From contig CAJUPL010000006.1 in the NCBI GenBank assembly GCA_910588435.1, positions 1 through 64,000 of the forward strand: a stretch of 64,000 bases of DNA. The letters are read 5' to 3'. The DNA comes from an uncultured Eggerthellaceae bacterium (GTDB lineage Bacteria; Actinomycetota; Coriobacteriia; Coriobacteriales; Eggerthellaceae). Under the pieces are notes generated by a model. That model saw nothing but the letters and a program-made list of their open reading frames with translations. It was not told the DNA's origin and did no database searches. The translations under genes were made by a program, and so were the position numbers. How positions within the stretch are numbered: position 1 is the stretch's first letter; the number at the start of each line of letters is the position of its first letter. Positions 25,684 through 34,223 of this stretch are shown here, one piece after another.

Positions 25684-26367
25684 CTACAGGCTCTTCGCCC
25701 ACGCCTGCACCTCATCGGCCGGTGCGTTGCCTGAGAAGCGGTGCCCCTCTTCCCAAGTGCCAGTGCCTGCAAGCTCTTCTAGCAGCTCTCCGCTCTGGCC
25801 GATGCCCGAAGAGGTTGACGTGCAGAACGGGATCACCGTCTTGCCGGTGAAGTCATTGCCAGACACGAAGCCGTCAACCGGCCACGCAGCGATCGCCCAC
25901 CAGATGGGGTATCCCAAGATGACGGTGTCATAGTCAGCGAAGCCATCGGGCGTCACCTGCTCCAAGGCGATGTCACGCAATGACTCGTCCTCGTGCTCCA
26001 TGTTCACGCGGCTTCCATCAACCGTCCAGTTGAGGTCATCTGTGCTGTATGGGTCAACTGGCGTTATCTCGAACGTGTCAGCACCAAGCGCGGTGGCGAT
26101 CTCTTCTGCAGCGGCGCGGGTGTTGCCAGATGCTGAGTAATAGGCCACAAGGGTCTTCCCCAGGTCAGTTGGCGCGGCCGCTGATGAGGTAGCGGATGCA
26201 GAGCTTGCAGCTGACGACGCAGCGGATGCGGACGCGGCGGATGCGGCGGCGGAAGATGAGGACGAAGCTCCCCCAGATGCGCACCCAGCCAGAAGCGATG
26301 TTGCGCTCATGGCGGTCAGCGCTGCAAGCCCCAGGAACCCTCTGCGTGATATAGGCGTATCCTTCAT
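25684..26367 (-). CDS. Tat-exported flavodoxin lipoprotein
   Basis: 227-residue flavodoxin with a twin-arginine signal (SRRGFLGLAALTA) that also ends in a lipobox (LLAGC). An Ala/Ser-only spacer of about 40 residues follows, then a flavodoxin domain with the FMN loop YSASGNTRAAAEEIA and aromatic loop GYPIWWAIAAWPVDGF. Use of Tat suggests folding with FMN before export, which would put a flavin electron carrier on the outer face of the membrane. It sits between an aldo/keto reductase gene and a flavodoxin-fold reductase gene. The external partner is unknown. Confidence 0.9.
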   Translation of the reverse strand: MKDTPISRRGFLGLAALTAMSATSLLAGCASGGASSSSSAAASAASASAASSAASSASATSSAAAPTDLGKTLVAYYSASGNTRAAAEEIATALGADTFEITPVDPYSTDDLNWTVDGSRVNMEHEDESLRDIALEQVTPDGFADYDTVILGYPIWWAIAAWPVDGFVSGNDFTGKTVIPFCTSTSSGIGQSGELLEELAGTGTWEEGHRFSGNAPADEVQAWAKSL

Positions 26368-26385
26368 GATGTCTCCTTCGGATGT

Positions 26386-27234
26386 CTATTTGCTCTTGCC
26401 CATGTCGGCCAGGTACTGAACGGTCTTCGGGTCGTAATGGCTGAAGAATTGGCTCTTCTCCTCATCAAGCGCGCGAATTGCGTCCATATCTGCCGCATCC
26501 AGTTCGAAGCTGAACACGTCCATGTTCTGCTCCATGCGCTCCTTGTGAGTGGACTTCGGGATGACCACCACACCTGACTGGATGAGGAAGCGGAGTGCCA
26601 CCTGCGCGGATGACTTGCCGTGCTTGGCGCCTATGGCCACCAGCACTGGGTTGGTGAACAGGTCATTCCTGCCCTCTGCGAACGGCGCCCACGCCTCATG
26701 CACCACACCGTATTCCTGCATGACCTCGTGATCCTCTTTGCGCTGCATGAACACGTGCGTCTCTATCTGGTCCACCATGGGCGCGATCTTCGCGAAGTTG
26801 CAGAGATCGACCAAGCGGTCAGGGTAGAAGTTCGAAACGCCGATGGCGCGGAGCTTGCCCGCCTCATAAGCGCGCTCCATGGCGCGGTAGGTGCCGTAAT
26901 AGTCAGACAGCGGCTGGTGGATCAGCATCAGGTCCAGGTAGTCAGTGCCAAGCTTCTTCAATGATTCGTCAATGGACGCGGCTGCCTTCTCCTCACCTGC
27001 ATTCGATATCCAGATCTTGGACGTGAGGAAGAGCTCCTCACGCGGCACGCCTGACTTCGCAACGGCAGCACCTACGCCCTCCTCATTGCCGTACGCCTGC
27101 GCGGTGTCTATCAGGCGGTATCCAACCTGGATGGCATCAGTCACGCACCGCTCCGTCTCTTCGTTGCTGACCTGGAAGACACCATATCCAAGCATGGGCA
27201 TCTTCACTCCGTTGCTCAATGTTGCGAACTCCAT
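26386..27234 (-). CDS. Aldo/keto reductase (2,5-didehydrogluconate-reductase type)
   Basis: 282-residue single-domain aldo/keto reductase. The tetrad is given by Asp and Tyr in LIDTAQAYGNE, Lys in LTSKIWI and His in LMLIHQPLSD; the cofactor site is VIPKSTHKERMEQNMD. It belongs to the shorter AKR5-like branch and is clearly distinct from the other reductase in this run (23081-24088). Cytoplasmic carbonyl reduction with NADPH is expected. It lies 18 bases upstream of the Tat flavodoxin gene and 52 bases after the hydrolase gene that heads the run. Confidence 0.92.
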   Translation of the reverse strand: MEFATLSNGVKMPMLGYGVFQVSNEETERCVTDAIQVGYRLIDTAQAYGNEEGVGAAVAKSGVPREELFLTSKIWISNAGEEKAAASIDESLKKLGTDYLDLMLIHQPLSDYYGTYRAMERAYEAGKLRAIGVSNFYPDRLVDLCNFAKIAPMVDQIETHVFMQRKEDHEVMQEYGVVHEAWAPFAEGRNDLFTNPVLVAIGAKHGKSSAQVALRFLIQSGVVVIPKSTHKERMEQNMDVFSFELDAADMDAIRALDEEKSQFFSHYDPKTVQYLADMGKSK

Positions 27235-27286
27235 GACCTTGTTCCTTTCGCTTGCGCTTGCGCTCGTGTTCGCGCCCTTGTGGGTC

Positions 27287-28306
27287 CTATAGGTTCTGTC
27301 CGAAGAAGCTGACCAGCTTGTCAGTTGCCTGCTTCACGTACTCCGGCTTCCAGTAGGTCTCGATGTGCTGCGCGCCCTCTATCTCGAAGAGCTCCTTGCT
27401 GGGCGTGCCGGTGGCCTTCGCGAACACGTCCACTGTCATGTAGAAGGTGTCGGCCTCCTTGCCGGCCATCATGAGAAGCGGCACGCTGATGAGGTGTGCG
27501 CCTGACGCGGCGTCGAATGCTGCCAGCTCTATCAGGCTGGATACGGTGTAGGCGAAGCTTGAGCCGGGGTGAGCGTGCGTCTTGCCGTAATAGTAGTAGC
27601 CGTCACGATACAGCGGATAGGGCAGCGCGTCTGCCTGCTCAGGCGTCAGCGTCTCACACATATTCGGCGTGTAGAGGACCTCGCCGCCCTCTGCCTCCTG
27701 CTGACGAGCGGCGGCTGCCTGTTGGAGCCGTTCGCCAATGGTGTCAGCTTGGCTTGCGCGGAAGCCATCACGGCGAACGATGCCAGAGTTGAACAGGGAC
27801 AGCGTGGCCACGGCCTTGAAGCGCTTGTCAGTCTGAGCAGCTGCCGCGGTGTAGCCGCCGCCACCGCAGATGCCGAACACGCCCAGCCTCTGCGCGTCCA
27901 CGCCCGGATAGGTTGACAGGATGTCAGCTGCACGGCGGATGTCCTCTATGCGGTTCGCCGGGATGTCCGTGTTGCGCGGCTCACCCGAGCTCTCACCCTG
28001 ATAAGAGGCGTCAAAGGCCAGCGTGATGTAGCCATTCTCCGCAAGCTTCTGTGCATAGAGGCCCGCCACCTGCTCTTTCACGCCGCCGTTGGGGTGCGCC
28101 ACCACCACAGCCGGGTAGGTCTTGCTTGCGTCATATCCGGCAGGCGTGTATACGTTCGCAGCAACCGTGATGTCACGCAGAGGATAGCTGATGCCGTGGA
28201 TGTTGACGGCTCCTGGGGCGTTCTCCGTCAGCGGCTCCTCGTACACCAGTCCGAACTGATTCCCATTGAATGGGGTGAACTCGCGCTCTTCGAATAGCTT
28301 CGCCAT
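27287..28306 (-). CDS. Alpha/beta-hydrolase, dienelactone-hydrolase-like
   Basis: 339-residue cytoplasmic hydrolase. The nucleophile elbow reads GICGGGG, so cysteine is the probable nucleophile as in dienelactone hydrolases; HPNGGVKEQ provides an oxyanion-type region, and HIETYW near the C terminus supplies a histidine. It matches the YcjY/DUF-type alpha/beta-hydrolases often found with aldo/keto reductases and flavodoxins under LysR control. It is the first gene of the minus-strand redox run and is divergent from a LysR regulator 120 bases away, its probable controller. Substrate unknown. Confidence 0.87.
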   Translation of the reverse strand: MAKLFEEREFTPFNGNQFGLVYEEPLTENAPGAVNIHGISYPLRDITVAANVYTPAGYDASKTYPAVVVAHPNGGVKEQVAGLYAQKLAENGYITLAFDASYQGESSGEPRNTDIPANRIEDIRRAADILSTYPGVDAQRLGVFGICGGGGYTAAAAQTDKRFKAVATLSLFNSGIVRRDGFRASQADTIGERLQQAAAARQQEAEGGEVLYTPNMCETLTPEQADALPYPLYRDGYYYYGKTHAHPGSSFAYTVSSLIELAAFDAASGAHLISVPLLMMAGKEADTFYMTVDVFAKATGTPSKELFEIEGAQHIETYWKPEYVKQATDKLVSFFGQNL

Positions 28307-28391
28307 GGTATCTCCCTTCGCTCATGATCTTCTCTTGCTGCTTCACAGTGTGCGCTCCTCATCCTGCGATGTACAATGCTCATCGGGCGAT

Positions 28392-28406
28392 TCAGATTGC
28401 GTCTGA
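28392..28406. promoter_or_regulatory. Candidate LysR operator between the divergent hydrolase and LysR genes
   Basis: Short inverted repeat TCAGA-TTGCG-TCTGA in the 121-base divergent region, about 20 bases before the LysR start. The spacing is like the T-N(11-13)-A boxes bound by LysR proteins. A TACAAT at 28372-28377 could be a plus-strand -10. Prediction by position and symmetry only. Confidence 0.4.
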
Positions 28407-28427
28407 TGCATAGTGAAAGGGCTGATG

Positions 28428-29309
28428 ATGGAGCTTGAGCAGCTGGAACAGCTGACTGTCATTGCAGAATGCGGGACGCTCTCGAAGGCGGCCGAGCAGC
28501 TTCACATATCGCAGTCCGCGCTCTCCAGATCCATCCAGCGTCTTGAGGCAGAGCTTGACTGTCCCCTGTTCAGCCGAACGAAGAACCATATGAGCCTGAA
28601 TGATGCAGGCGCTATTGCGCTGGAGCATGCGCGCTCAGTGCTTGCCGAGGCCACGCGCTTGAAGGAGGCCATTGCCGAGCATTCGCGCAAGCGCTTCACG
28701 CTCCACGTGAGCTCATGCGCGCCCGCGCCGCTCTGGCGGATGGTCCCGGTGATAGGAGAGCGCAGCCCAGAGCTTTTGGTGGTGCCCAAGCTGGATTCGC
28801 TCAAGGCCATCCAGCGGGATCTGATGAGCGGCATCATAGACATGGCCATACTCCCTTTTGACTTGAGGCTGCCGAACACCATCGCCATCCCCTTCATGAG
28901 CGAAGACCTTCGCGCCGCGCTCCCTGAAGGCCATGCGCTAGCGAACAGAAGCTCCATCAAGCTCTCGGAGCTGGATGGAGAGACGTTCCTGATGTATCAC
29001 GGGGTGGGGTTCTGGCGCGAGGTGCTTGAGAAGCATGTGCCGAATGCGCACTACGTGCTGCAAGATGACTACCTGATCTTCAGCCAGCTCTCACAGACCT
29101 CACCGCTGCCGGGGTTCATCACGGACGCCTCTGAGACGGAGCGCTTCGTAGGGAACAGGCGGATCGTGCCCATAGAGGATGCGGACGCGCACGCAACGTA
29201 TCACCTGACCATGCTCTCCCAGAACGATCGCTGGTCTGATCTTGCAGAATGGATCGGCAAGCGCCTCACCATAGGTGAGGGCATAAGCCCGAGATGCCCG
29301 GATAGGTGA
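28428..29309 (+). CDS. LysR-family transcriptional regulator
   Basis: 293-residue LysR regulator with N-terminal helix-turn-helix (LTVIAECGTLSKAAEQLHIS, then SALSRSIQRLEAEL) and an effector domain. It is divergent from the redox/hydrolase run at 28306-21942 and is the likely regulator of that run. The ATG at 28428 is six bases after AAAGGG; a GTG 15 bases earlier is less likely. The last ten codons (ISPRCPDR and stop) are read from the start of the R5 repeat: the segment GGGCATAAGCCC and the CCCGGAT arm are repeat sequence. The repeat therefore supplies the natural stop codon, which suggests it was inserted at, or has replaced, the old gene end. Confidence 0.9.
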   Translation: MELEQLEQLTVIAECGTLSKAAEQLHISQSALSRSIQRLEAELDCPLFSRTKNHMSLNDAGAIALEHARSVLAEATRLKEAIAEHSRKRFTLHVSSCAPAPLWRMVPVIGERSPELLVVPKLDSLKAIQRDLMSGIIDMAILPFDLRLPNTIAIPFMSEDLRAALPEGHALANRSSIKLSELDGETFLMYHGVGFWREVLEKHVPNAHYVLQDDYLIFSQLSQTSPLPGFITDASETERFVGNRRIVPIEDADAHATYHLTMLSQNDRWSDLAEWIGKRLTIGEGISPRCPDR

Positions 29310-29425
29310 TCTGCGCCAGGCTAGATAGCCTGAGCTGGTGGTGGCATCCGAGTGTTCTTGCCCTGTCGGGCAAGTTACGCATTGCTCACCGCAATGCTGC
29401 GCTTCCAATGGAAGCGCCCACTAAA
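29280..29425 (+). repeat. Hairpin repeat array R5 (right half of the unit)
   Basis: Starts inside the last codons of the LysR gene with GGGC-ATAA-GCCC. The centre CAGGCTA/TAGCCTG follows, then the B hairpin CTTGCCC-TGTC-GGGCAAG, the C hairpin GCATTGC-TCACC-GCAATGC and the D hairpin GCGCTTCCAATGGAAGCGC (29399-29417). The CTTCC stem of this D hairpin occurs only here in the window and is perfectly compensated. Confidence 0.85.
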
Positions 29426-29449
29426 GAAGAAGATACCCGAGAACCCTTC

Positions 29450-29535
29450 GGAAGGTGCGCAGTTCATCTGCGCACCTTAGTGAGCGAGTCTGACCTGCAG
29501 AGGTGCGCACGTGAAGTGCGCACCTTCCAAAAGCG
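29450..29535. repeat. Paired GGTGCGCA hairpins after R5
   Basis: Two adjacent hairpins: AAGGTGCGCAG/CTGCGCACCTT with a five-base loop, and AGGTGCGCAC/GTGCGCACCT with loop GTGAA, followed by TCCAAA. The second recurs, partly decayed, at 61205-61243 in R8. They lie before the 3' end of the antiporter gene on the minus strand and could terminate either convergent transcript. Confidence 0.65.
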
Positions 29536-29578
29536 TTGACCAGCAAGAAGGTGCAAGGCATGCGCACCAGGGGCTCGG

Positions 29579-31705
29579 CTAGCTTCCATCAAGGGCTGCT
29601 TGCAGTGCGTTGACGCGTCGGCGCAACTGAGATGCCACGCCATTCGAGATGGCTCCCTCCTCTTGCATCTGCCTGATGCAATCAAGCTCTATGATGAGAG
29701 CGTTCGCGTCCACCTCCTTCGCATAGCGCTGAGCCTCTGCGAACTGCTGAGGGAACGTGTTGCGCATCCCTTTGGGCAATCCTCTATGAGGACCCATCTG
29801 GATCTCCCCTTGAGACCCTTCATAAGAGCCTCCCTGACCGTATCGGATCCTGCCCCAGATGGAATCCATCGCAGCCTGGTGATATGAGATCAGCGCACAA
29901 GCCGCACGCTTCATCTCAGCATCCTCTTCTGAGACGCGCTTCAGGTAAGCGATGGCCACCCTCTCAAGCTCTATCGCGAACAAGCATGTGTCGTAATAGA
30001 CGGTGGCCGCCCTCTCGTCTTCTATCCGCTCTTCTCTGAAGGTCCTCAAGAACAGCCTCAGCTTTGCCACAGATCCATGGAATCTTGCCCCAACAGTTGC
30101 CGCGGACCCTTGATAGCCCACAGATGCGCGAATGCTTCGCAAGGCGGCGTAGTATGGCAGCTCTTCAGATTCTGTGAGCGTGTTGCTCTCATCCATCTGC
30201 AATTCGTCTGCACGAGCTTGCTGGACCTGAAGGACCCGCTTGGATAGCCTGGATATGCGCTCTCCGCAAACACCTGCGCTCTCCCTTGCGCGCGCAAGCC
30301 TGGCCTGGTATTGCGCCTGAGTCATCCTGAGTGCCGGGATGTACTCGGCTGGCTTGCCCGAATCAAGCCTCCGCTTGAGCTCTTCCAGCGTTCGTTCCAA
30401 CACCCTCACGGAAGCCAGCTCCAATTCATGGTCATCGTGACCCGAAGCACCCGGAGCTAGCTTGGGCAGCGCTGCATTCGCAAGCACCAGAGTCAGCAAT
30501 ATCACTCCAGCGGTCAAGAAGACGAGGAGATCCCTTTGAGGGAAGGCCTCTCCGCTGGCTACCGTGAGCGGCAAGGTGAATATGATGGACAGCGTGACGG
30601 CTCCTTTGGGGCCTGCAAGCGTCATGACAAGAGCGTCCTTCGCAGATTCGGCGAGATGCCTGTATCCACGCTCGTTCGAAGAAGGATCCTTGCGAAGGAG
30701 ATCCATCGCGCAGAACCAGGCGAATCTGCACGCCATGATCAAAGCCGTGACCATGACCACCAGCCCTATGAGAACTGGCAGTGGGAACGATTCAGCCAAT
30801 GAAGGACCAAGGGCAAGCGGCAGCTGCATCCCCAGCATGACGAACACCATGCCATTGATCAAGAAGACGATGACCTTCCAGAAGGTGTTCGAGACCATCT
30901 GCCTCCTTGCAGCGATGACGGACACAAGGCGCGGCTCTTCATCCGCCATGACAAGACCACATGCCACAACGGCCAAGATCCCGCTCACTCCCAGCCATTC
31001 CGCGAAGAGGAATACGACGAAGGGAGTGCATACCTCATAGATGACATGGGTGATGGTGTCCTCATAGCCGAAGCGCTGGAAGGCCTTCATGCAACCTTGA
31101 GCTACGCCTCCGACCACCGCACCGAACAAGAGACCGCCAACGAATAGGACGACGAAGCTCTCAGATGCTTGGAGCAGAGAGAAGGAGCCTGTGACAGCAG
31201 CGGCAACGGCGAACTGGAACGAGACCACGCCAGAAGCATCATTCACGAGGGACTCTCCAGACAAGAGCGCTTCTTGTCGCTCCTTCAGACCAACGACAGA
31301 CCCTAGCGCCCCAACCGCTGCTGCATCAGTGGGCCCCAATGCAGCAGCGCAAGCGAACGCCGCAGCCAAGGGGATCGACGGGACCACCGTGTTCAACGCG
31401 AACCCCACCACTAGCACCGTGAAGACCACCAAGGCAACGGCAATGGAGGATATGGAACCAGCATTCTCCCAGAGCTGGCGCCTATTGGCGCGCCTTGCCT
31501 CATCGAACAAGAGGGGCGCTATGAACAGCGCCAAGAAGAGCTCTGAGCTGAGCTGCACCTCCACCACTCCAGGTGCTATCAGCGCCATCAAGAACCCTAA
31601 GGCTATCTGCACCAATGGCAAGGATGCATCGTTCATGAACCTGCTCAGCACCGAGGAGGCGATGATGCAGCCGAACGCTATGAGCAGGAATTCGAGGACC
31701 TCCAT
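29579..31705 (-). CDS. Na+/H+ antiporter, CPA1 (NhaP-like) family
   Basis: 708-residue cation:proton antiporter. About 12 membrane helices cover residues 1-420, with the ion-binding motifs ALGPTDAAAVGALG (helix 5 region), LSGESLVNDASGVVSF with its Asn-Asp pair, and an arginine-bearing later helix (LAGPKGAVTLSIIF). The roughly 280-residue C-terminal cytoplasmic region is charged and helical and probably regulates transport or dimerises. It would expel sodium using the proton gradient. It lies 60 bases after ccmD on the same strand; whether it belongs to the cytochrome maturation operon is uncertain. A repeat array follows its 3' end. Confidence 0.9.
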   Translation of the reverse strand: MEVLEFLLIAFGCIIASSVLSRFMNDASLPLVQIALGFLMALIAPGVVEVQLSSELFLALFIAPLLFDEARRANRRQLWENAGSISSIAVALVVFTVLVVGFALNTVVPSIPLAAAFACAAALGPTDAAAVGALGSVVGLKERQEALLSGESLVNDASGVVSFQFAVAAAVTGSFSLLQASESFVVLFVGGLLFGAVVGGVAQGCMKAFQRFGYEDTITHVIYEVCTPFVVFLFAEWLGVSGILAVVACGLVMADEEPRLVSVIAARRQMVSNTFWKVIVFLINGMVFVMLGMQLPLALGPSLAESFPLPVLIGLVVMVTALIMACRFAWFCAMDLLRKDPSSNERGYRHLAESAKDALVMTLAGPKGAVTLSIIFTLPLTVASGEAFPQRDLLVFLTAGVILLTLVLANAALPKLAPGASGHDDHELELASVRVLERTLEELKRRLDSGKPAEYIPALRMTQAQYQARLARARESAGVCGERISRLSKRVLQVQQARADELQMDESNTLTESEELPYYAALRSIRASVGYQGSAATVGARFHGSVAKLRLFLRTFREERIEDERAATVYYDTCLFAIELERVAIAYLKRVSEEDAEMKRAACALISYHQAAMDSIWGRIRYGQGGSYEGSQGEIQMGPHRGLPKGMRNTFPQQFAEAQRYAKEVDANALIIELDCIRQMQEEGAISNGVASQLRRRVNALQAALDGS

Positions 31706-31764
31706 GGTCTCAGAGCCTGTTGGATGAGATGCGTCTCATCATGAGGCCAGAACAATGAGCGGGC

Positions 31765-31971
31765 TCATTCGCCCTCATCGCGCTTGGCAGAGGCAGCCTG
31801 ATCTTGCAGCGCCTCTTCTATGAGCTCAAGCTGCTCCTCTGCCTTCTTGGTGCCGCGCATGATGACCAAGATGTATGCAAGCAAGATCACCCAGATCAGA
31901 GCATACGCGATGATGACGTAAGGGGCTGACGGCAAGACGGTGCTATATATCTCTTCAAGCACAGGATTCAT
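31765..31971 (-). CDS. ccmD: CcmD-like haem exporter protein
   Basis: 68-residue protein with one membrane helix (about residues 18-38: YVIIAYALIWVILLAYILVI) and a charged helical tail (KKAEEQLELIEEAL). CcmD is the small subunit of the CcmABCD complex that releases haem-loaded CcmE. The size, topology and position directly after ccmC (four-base overlap) support the call; sequence alone is too short to prove it. Membrane. Confidence 0.8.
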   Translation of the reverse strand: MNPVLEEIYSTVLPSAPYVIIAYALIWVILLAYILVIMRGTKKAEEQLELIEEALQDQAASAKRDEGE

Positions 31972-32765
31972 TTCATCACCTCTGAACCTAAGGATGATCC
32001 CTCATCCATCTTCTCCTTGATGGCCTCTGCCCTCTGAGAGAGCAGCACCTGCCTGAAGCGCGCCCTATACAAGGCGAACCCAAGCGCCAGCATGCCAACC
32101 ATGATCATGCCCACGCATATCCCCATCTCAGGCGACATGCCACCTTCTCTGACCACCACCGGGTGCACCGACGACGGGATGAGCCTCGTGATCATGAGGC
32201 AGATGGGGACATCCACAACGGCGATGATGGCCAGGACCGCCGAGAAGACCCCACGCCTCTCAGCATCATCCACCATGCTCCTCAAGACCATGTACGCGAT
32301 CACGATCAGCATCAAGATCAGATAGGTTGTCAGCCGCGGATCCCACGTCCACCAAACGCCCCATTCGAAGCGCGTCCACATCTCTCCTGTTGCCATGGTC
32401 ATCAAGACGAATACCAACGCTATCTCCATGGCCACCTTGGCACAAGCGTCAAAGCGCTCATTGCGGCTCATGAGGAACCTGATGCTGTAATACCCCGCGA
32501 ATGCCAGCGCGCAGAACGACACCATGGCTACCGGCATATGGAAGAAGAATATCTTCTGGGATATCAGCAGCTTGTTCTGTATCAGCACGCCGCCAATGGA
32601 TGCCGGTTCGCTCACTGACGCCCCGGGCACCGGAGGCACCAAGAAGAATGCGTCCAAGAAGCCTGCTGTGGTCAGCACTGCGGCTATGATCACCGCTATG
32701 GGTGCAAGCCTATCCGGCCAGCCCCCTATTTCGGGCACCCTCTTCCCTTCTTCCTTGTCTCTCAC
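31968..32765 (-). CDS. ccmC: CcmC haem transfer protein
   Basis: 265-residue membrane protein with six helices and the tryptophan-rich haem-handling motif WGVWWTWDPRLT (about residues 134-145) characteristic of the CcmC/CcmF/CcsA superfamily. Conserved histidines flank it (FFFHMPVAM upstream, SVHPVVV downstream). CcmC loads haem onto CcmE on the outer face of the membrane. It overlaps ccmD by four bases and follows ccmB by 13 bases. The N terminus carries a short charged extension. Normal size for the family. Confidence 0.93.
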   Translation of the reverse strand: MRDKEEGKRVPEIGGWPDRLAPIAVIIAAVLTTAGFLDAFFLVPPVPGASVSEPASIGGVLIQNKLLISQKIFFFHMPVAMVSFCALAFAGYYSIRFLMSRNERFDACAKVAMEIALVFVLMTMATGEMWTRFEWGVWWTWDPRLTTYLILMLIVIAYMVLRSMVDDAERRGVFSAVLAIIAVVDVPICLMITRLIPSSVHPVVVREGGMSPEMGICVGMIMVGMLALGFALYRARFRQVLLSQRAEAIKEKMDEGSSLGSEVMK

Positions 32766-32778
32766 AGATCCATCCTTC

Positions 32779-33492
32779 CTACGCGTCCAAGATGAATTGG
32801 TACAAAAGCCAACTGATCAAGATCATGATGATGTCGAACCCAACGGCCAGGGCAACGGACATTGTGAACGCATCCATTGCCACCCCGCCTAGGAGCGCTG
32901 ATGTGGTTGCGGATACACAGCAATGGAGCAGCGGGTAGATCACGGGGATGAAGAGCAGCGCCAGCATCACATCCTTGCCGCGCGTGTTCACGGTCATGGA
33001 TGACAGCATGGTGCCTATCCCTGCTATCCCTATAGAGCCCGCGATGAGCGGTACCGCGATCAACCAAGCCGTATCTGCTGGATGGGCGAAGCTTGAGAAG
33101 AACACCCAGAACAGGGGCACAGCTATCAGCTCCACCACAGCCAAGAACATGAGATTGGATGTGACTTTCGCAAGGAAGATCACGCCCCTATCCATTGGTG
33201 CTAGCAAAAGCCCTTCGATGCACCTTCCCTCCATCTCTTGCGACATGGACCTGTTCAATCCCAGAAGCGATGTGAACAAGATCATCGCCCAGAGGAGGCC
33301 GCCTGATACTTGGATCAGATCATCGCTTGGGCGCGCGAAGCTCAATGCAACCCCGAATACCACTATCACCAATACCGCATAGACGAACATGGAGATGAGC
33401 ATCTCCTTCGTCCTGAGCTCACGGCGAAGGTCCTTCGAAAGCAAAGCGGCGAACTGCCTCATTCCAGAAGGCTTGTTGGGGACGCTCATCAT
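32779..33492 (-). CDS. ccmB: CcmB haem exporter permease
   Basis: 237-residue permease with six predicted membrane helices and the CcmB pattern of an N-terminal LSKDLRRELRTKEM segment and an LLGLNRSMSQEMEGRCIEGL loop that contacts the ATPase. It works with CcmA, CcmC and CcmD to release haem-bound CcmE. The start overlaps the ccmA stop by four bases. Similarity to ABC-2 permeases is expected for the family. Confidence 0.92.
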   Translation of the reverse strand: MMSVPNKPSGMRQFAALLSKDLRRELRTKEMLISMFVYAVLVIVVFGVALSFARPSDDLIQVSGGLLWAMILFTSLLGLNRSMSQEMEGRCIEGLLLAPMDRGVIFLAKVTSNLMFLAVVELIAVPLFWVFFSSFAHPADTAWLIAVPLIAGSIGIAGIGTMLSSMTVNTRGKDVMLALLFIPVIYPLLHCCVSATTSALLGGVAMDAFTMSVALAVGFDIIMILISWLLYQFILDA

Positions 33493-34223
33493 GCAACCCC
33501 TTGTCCTACCGTGCTCTTGTAAAGAGCGCTGAAGCTTGCCTCATCAACATCGTCTCGCAGGCCAGAATAGACCTCTCGCCCACTCCTCATCACCATGACA
33601 TGGCTTGCAAGCCCAAGCCCCTTGTCAAGGTCATGGCTCACCATGCAGAACGTCCTGCTTTGCCTGATGCTCTCTATCAAGGAGTCGAACACAGCCACTG
33701 CATTGGGGTCAAGGCCCGCATACGGCTCATCCAGAAGCACGATGTCCGGGTCATTCACCAGCGCTCGGGCGATGGCCGTGCGTTGCACCATCCCCCTGGA
33801 GAACGTCCTGACCCTATCCTTTCGCCTGTGCTTGAGCCCCACAGCATCCAGCAGCTCAAGCGCTCTTGCCTTTGGGTCTGCCACCCCGTAGAGCTCTCCG
33901 AAGAAGATGATGTTCTCCTCAGCGGTGAGGTCTGGATAGAGCATGTGATCATGTGAGATCATCCCCAACCTCATCCGCGCAGCGGCAGGGTCCTCCTTGA
34001 CATTGATGCCGTCTAGCAAGACGCTACCCGATGTTGGGCGTGAGAGCGTGGCCAGCATCCTCAGAAGCGTTGACTTCCCGGCACCATTCGGCCCGAAGAT
34101 CACCAAGAACGAGCCTTGTGGGAGCTTGAATGAGATATCGTCAACAGCCTTTCTCAGGCCGAAGCGCTTCGTCAGGCCATCCGCGACGATGGCATGCGCG
34201 CCGTCAACGGACTCCATTTCCAT
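33489..34223 (-). CDS. ccmA: CcmA ATP-binding protein
   Basis: 244-residue ABC ATPase. Motifs in order: Walker A FGPNGAGKSTLL, signature region TFSRGMVQRTAIARAL, Walker B DIVLLDEPYAGLD and the switch histidine in MVSHDLDKG. It powers CcmE release from the CcmC complex. The gene start lies inside the 3' end of ccmF (20-base overlap), and its end overlaps ccmB, so the whole ccm set is tightly coupled. Normal length. Confidence 0.93.
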   Translation of the reverse strand: MEMESVDGAHAIVADGLTKRFGLRKAVDDISFKLPQGSFLVIFGPNGAGKSTLLRMLATLSRPTSGSVLLDGINVKEDPAAARMRLGMISHDHMLYPDLTAEENIIFFGELYGVADPKARALELLDAVGLKHRRKDRVRTFSRGMVQRTAIARALVNDPDIVLLDEPYAGLDPNAVAVFDSLIESIRQSRTFCMVSHDLDKGLGLASHVMVMRSGREVYSGLRDDVDEASFSALYKSTVGQGVA

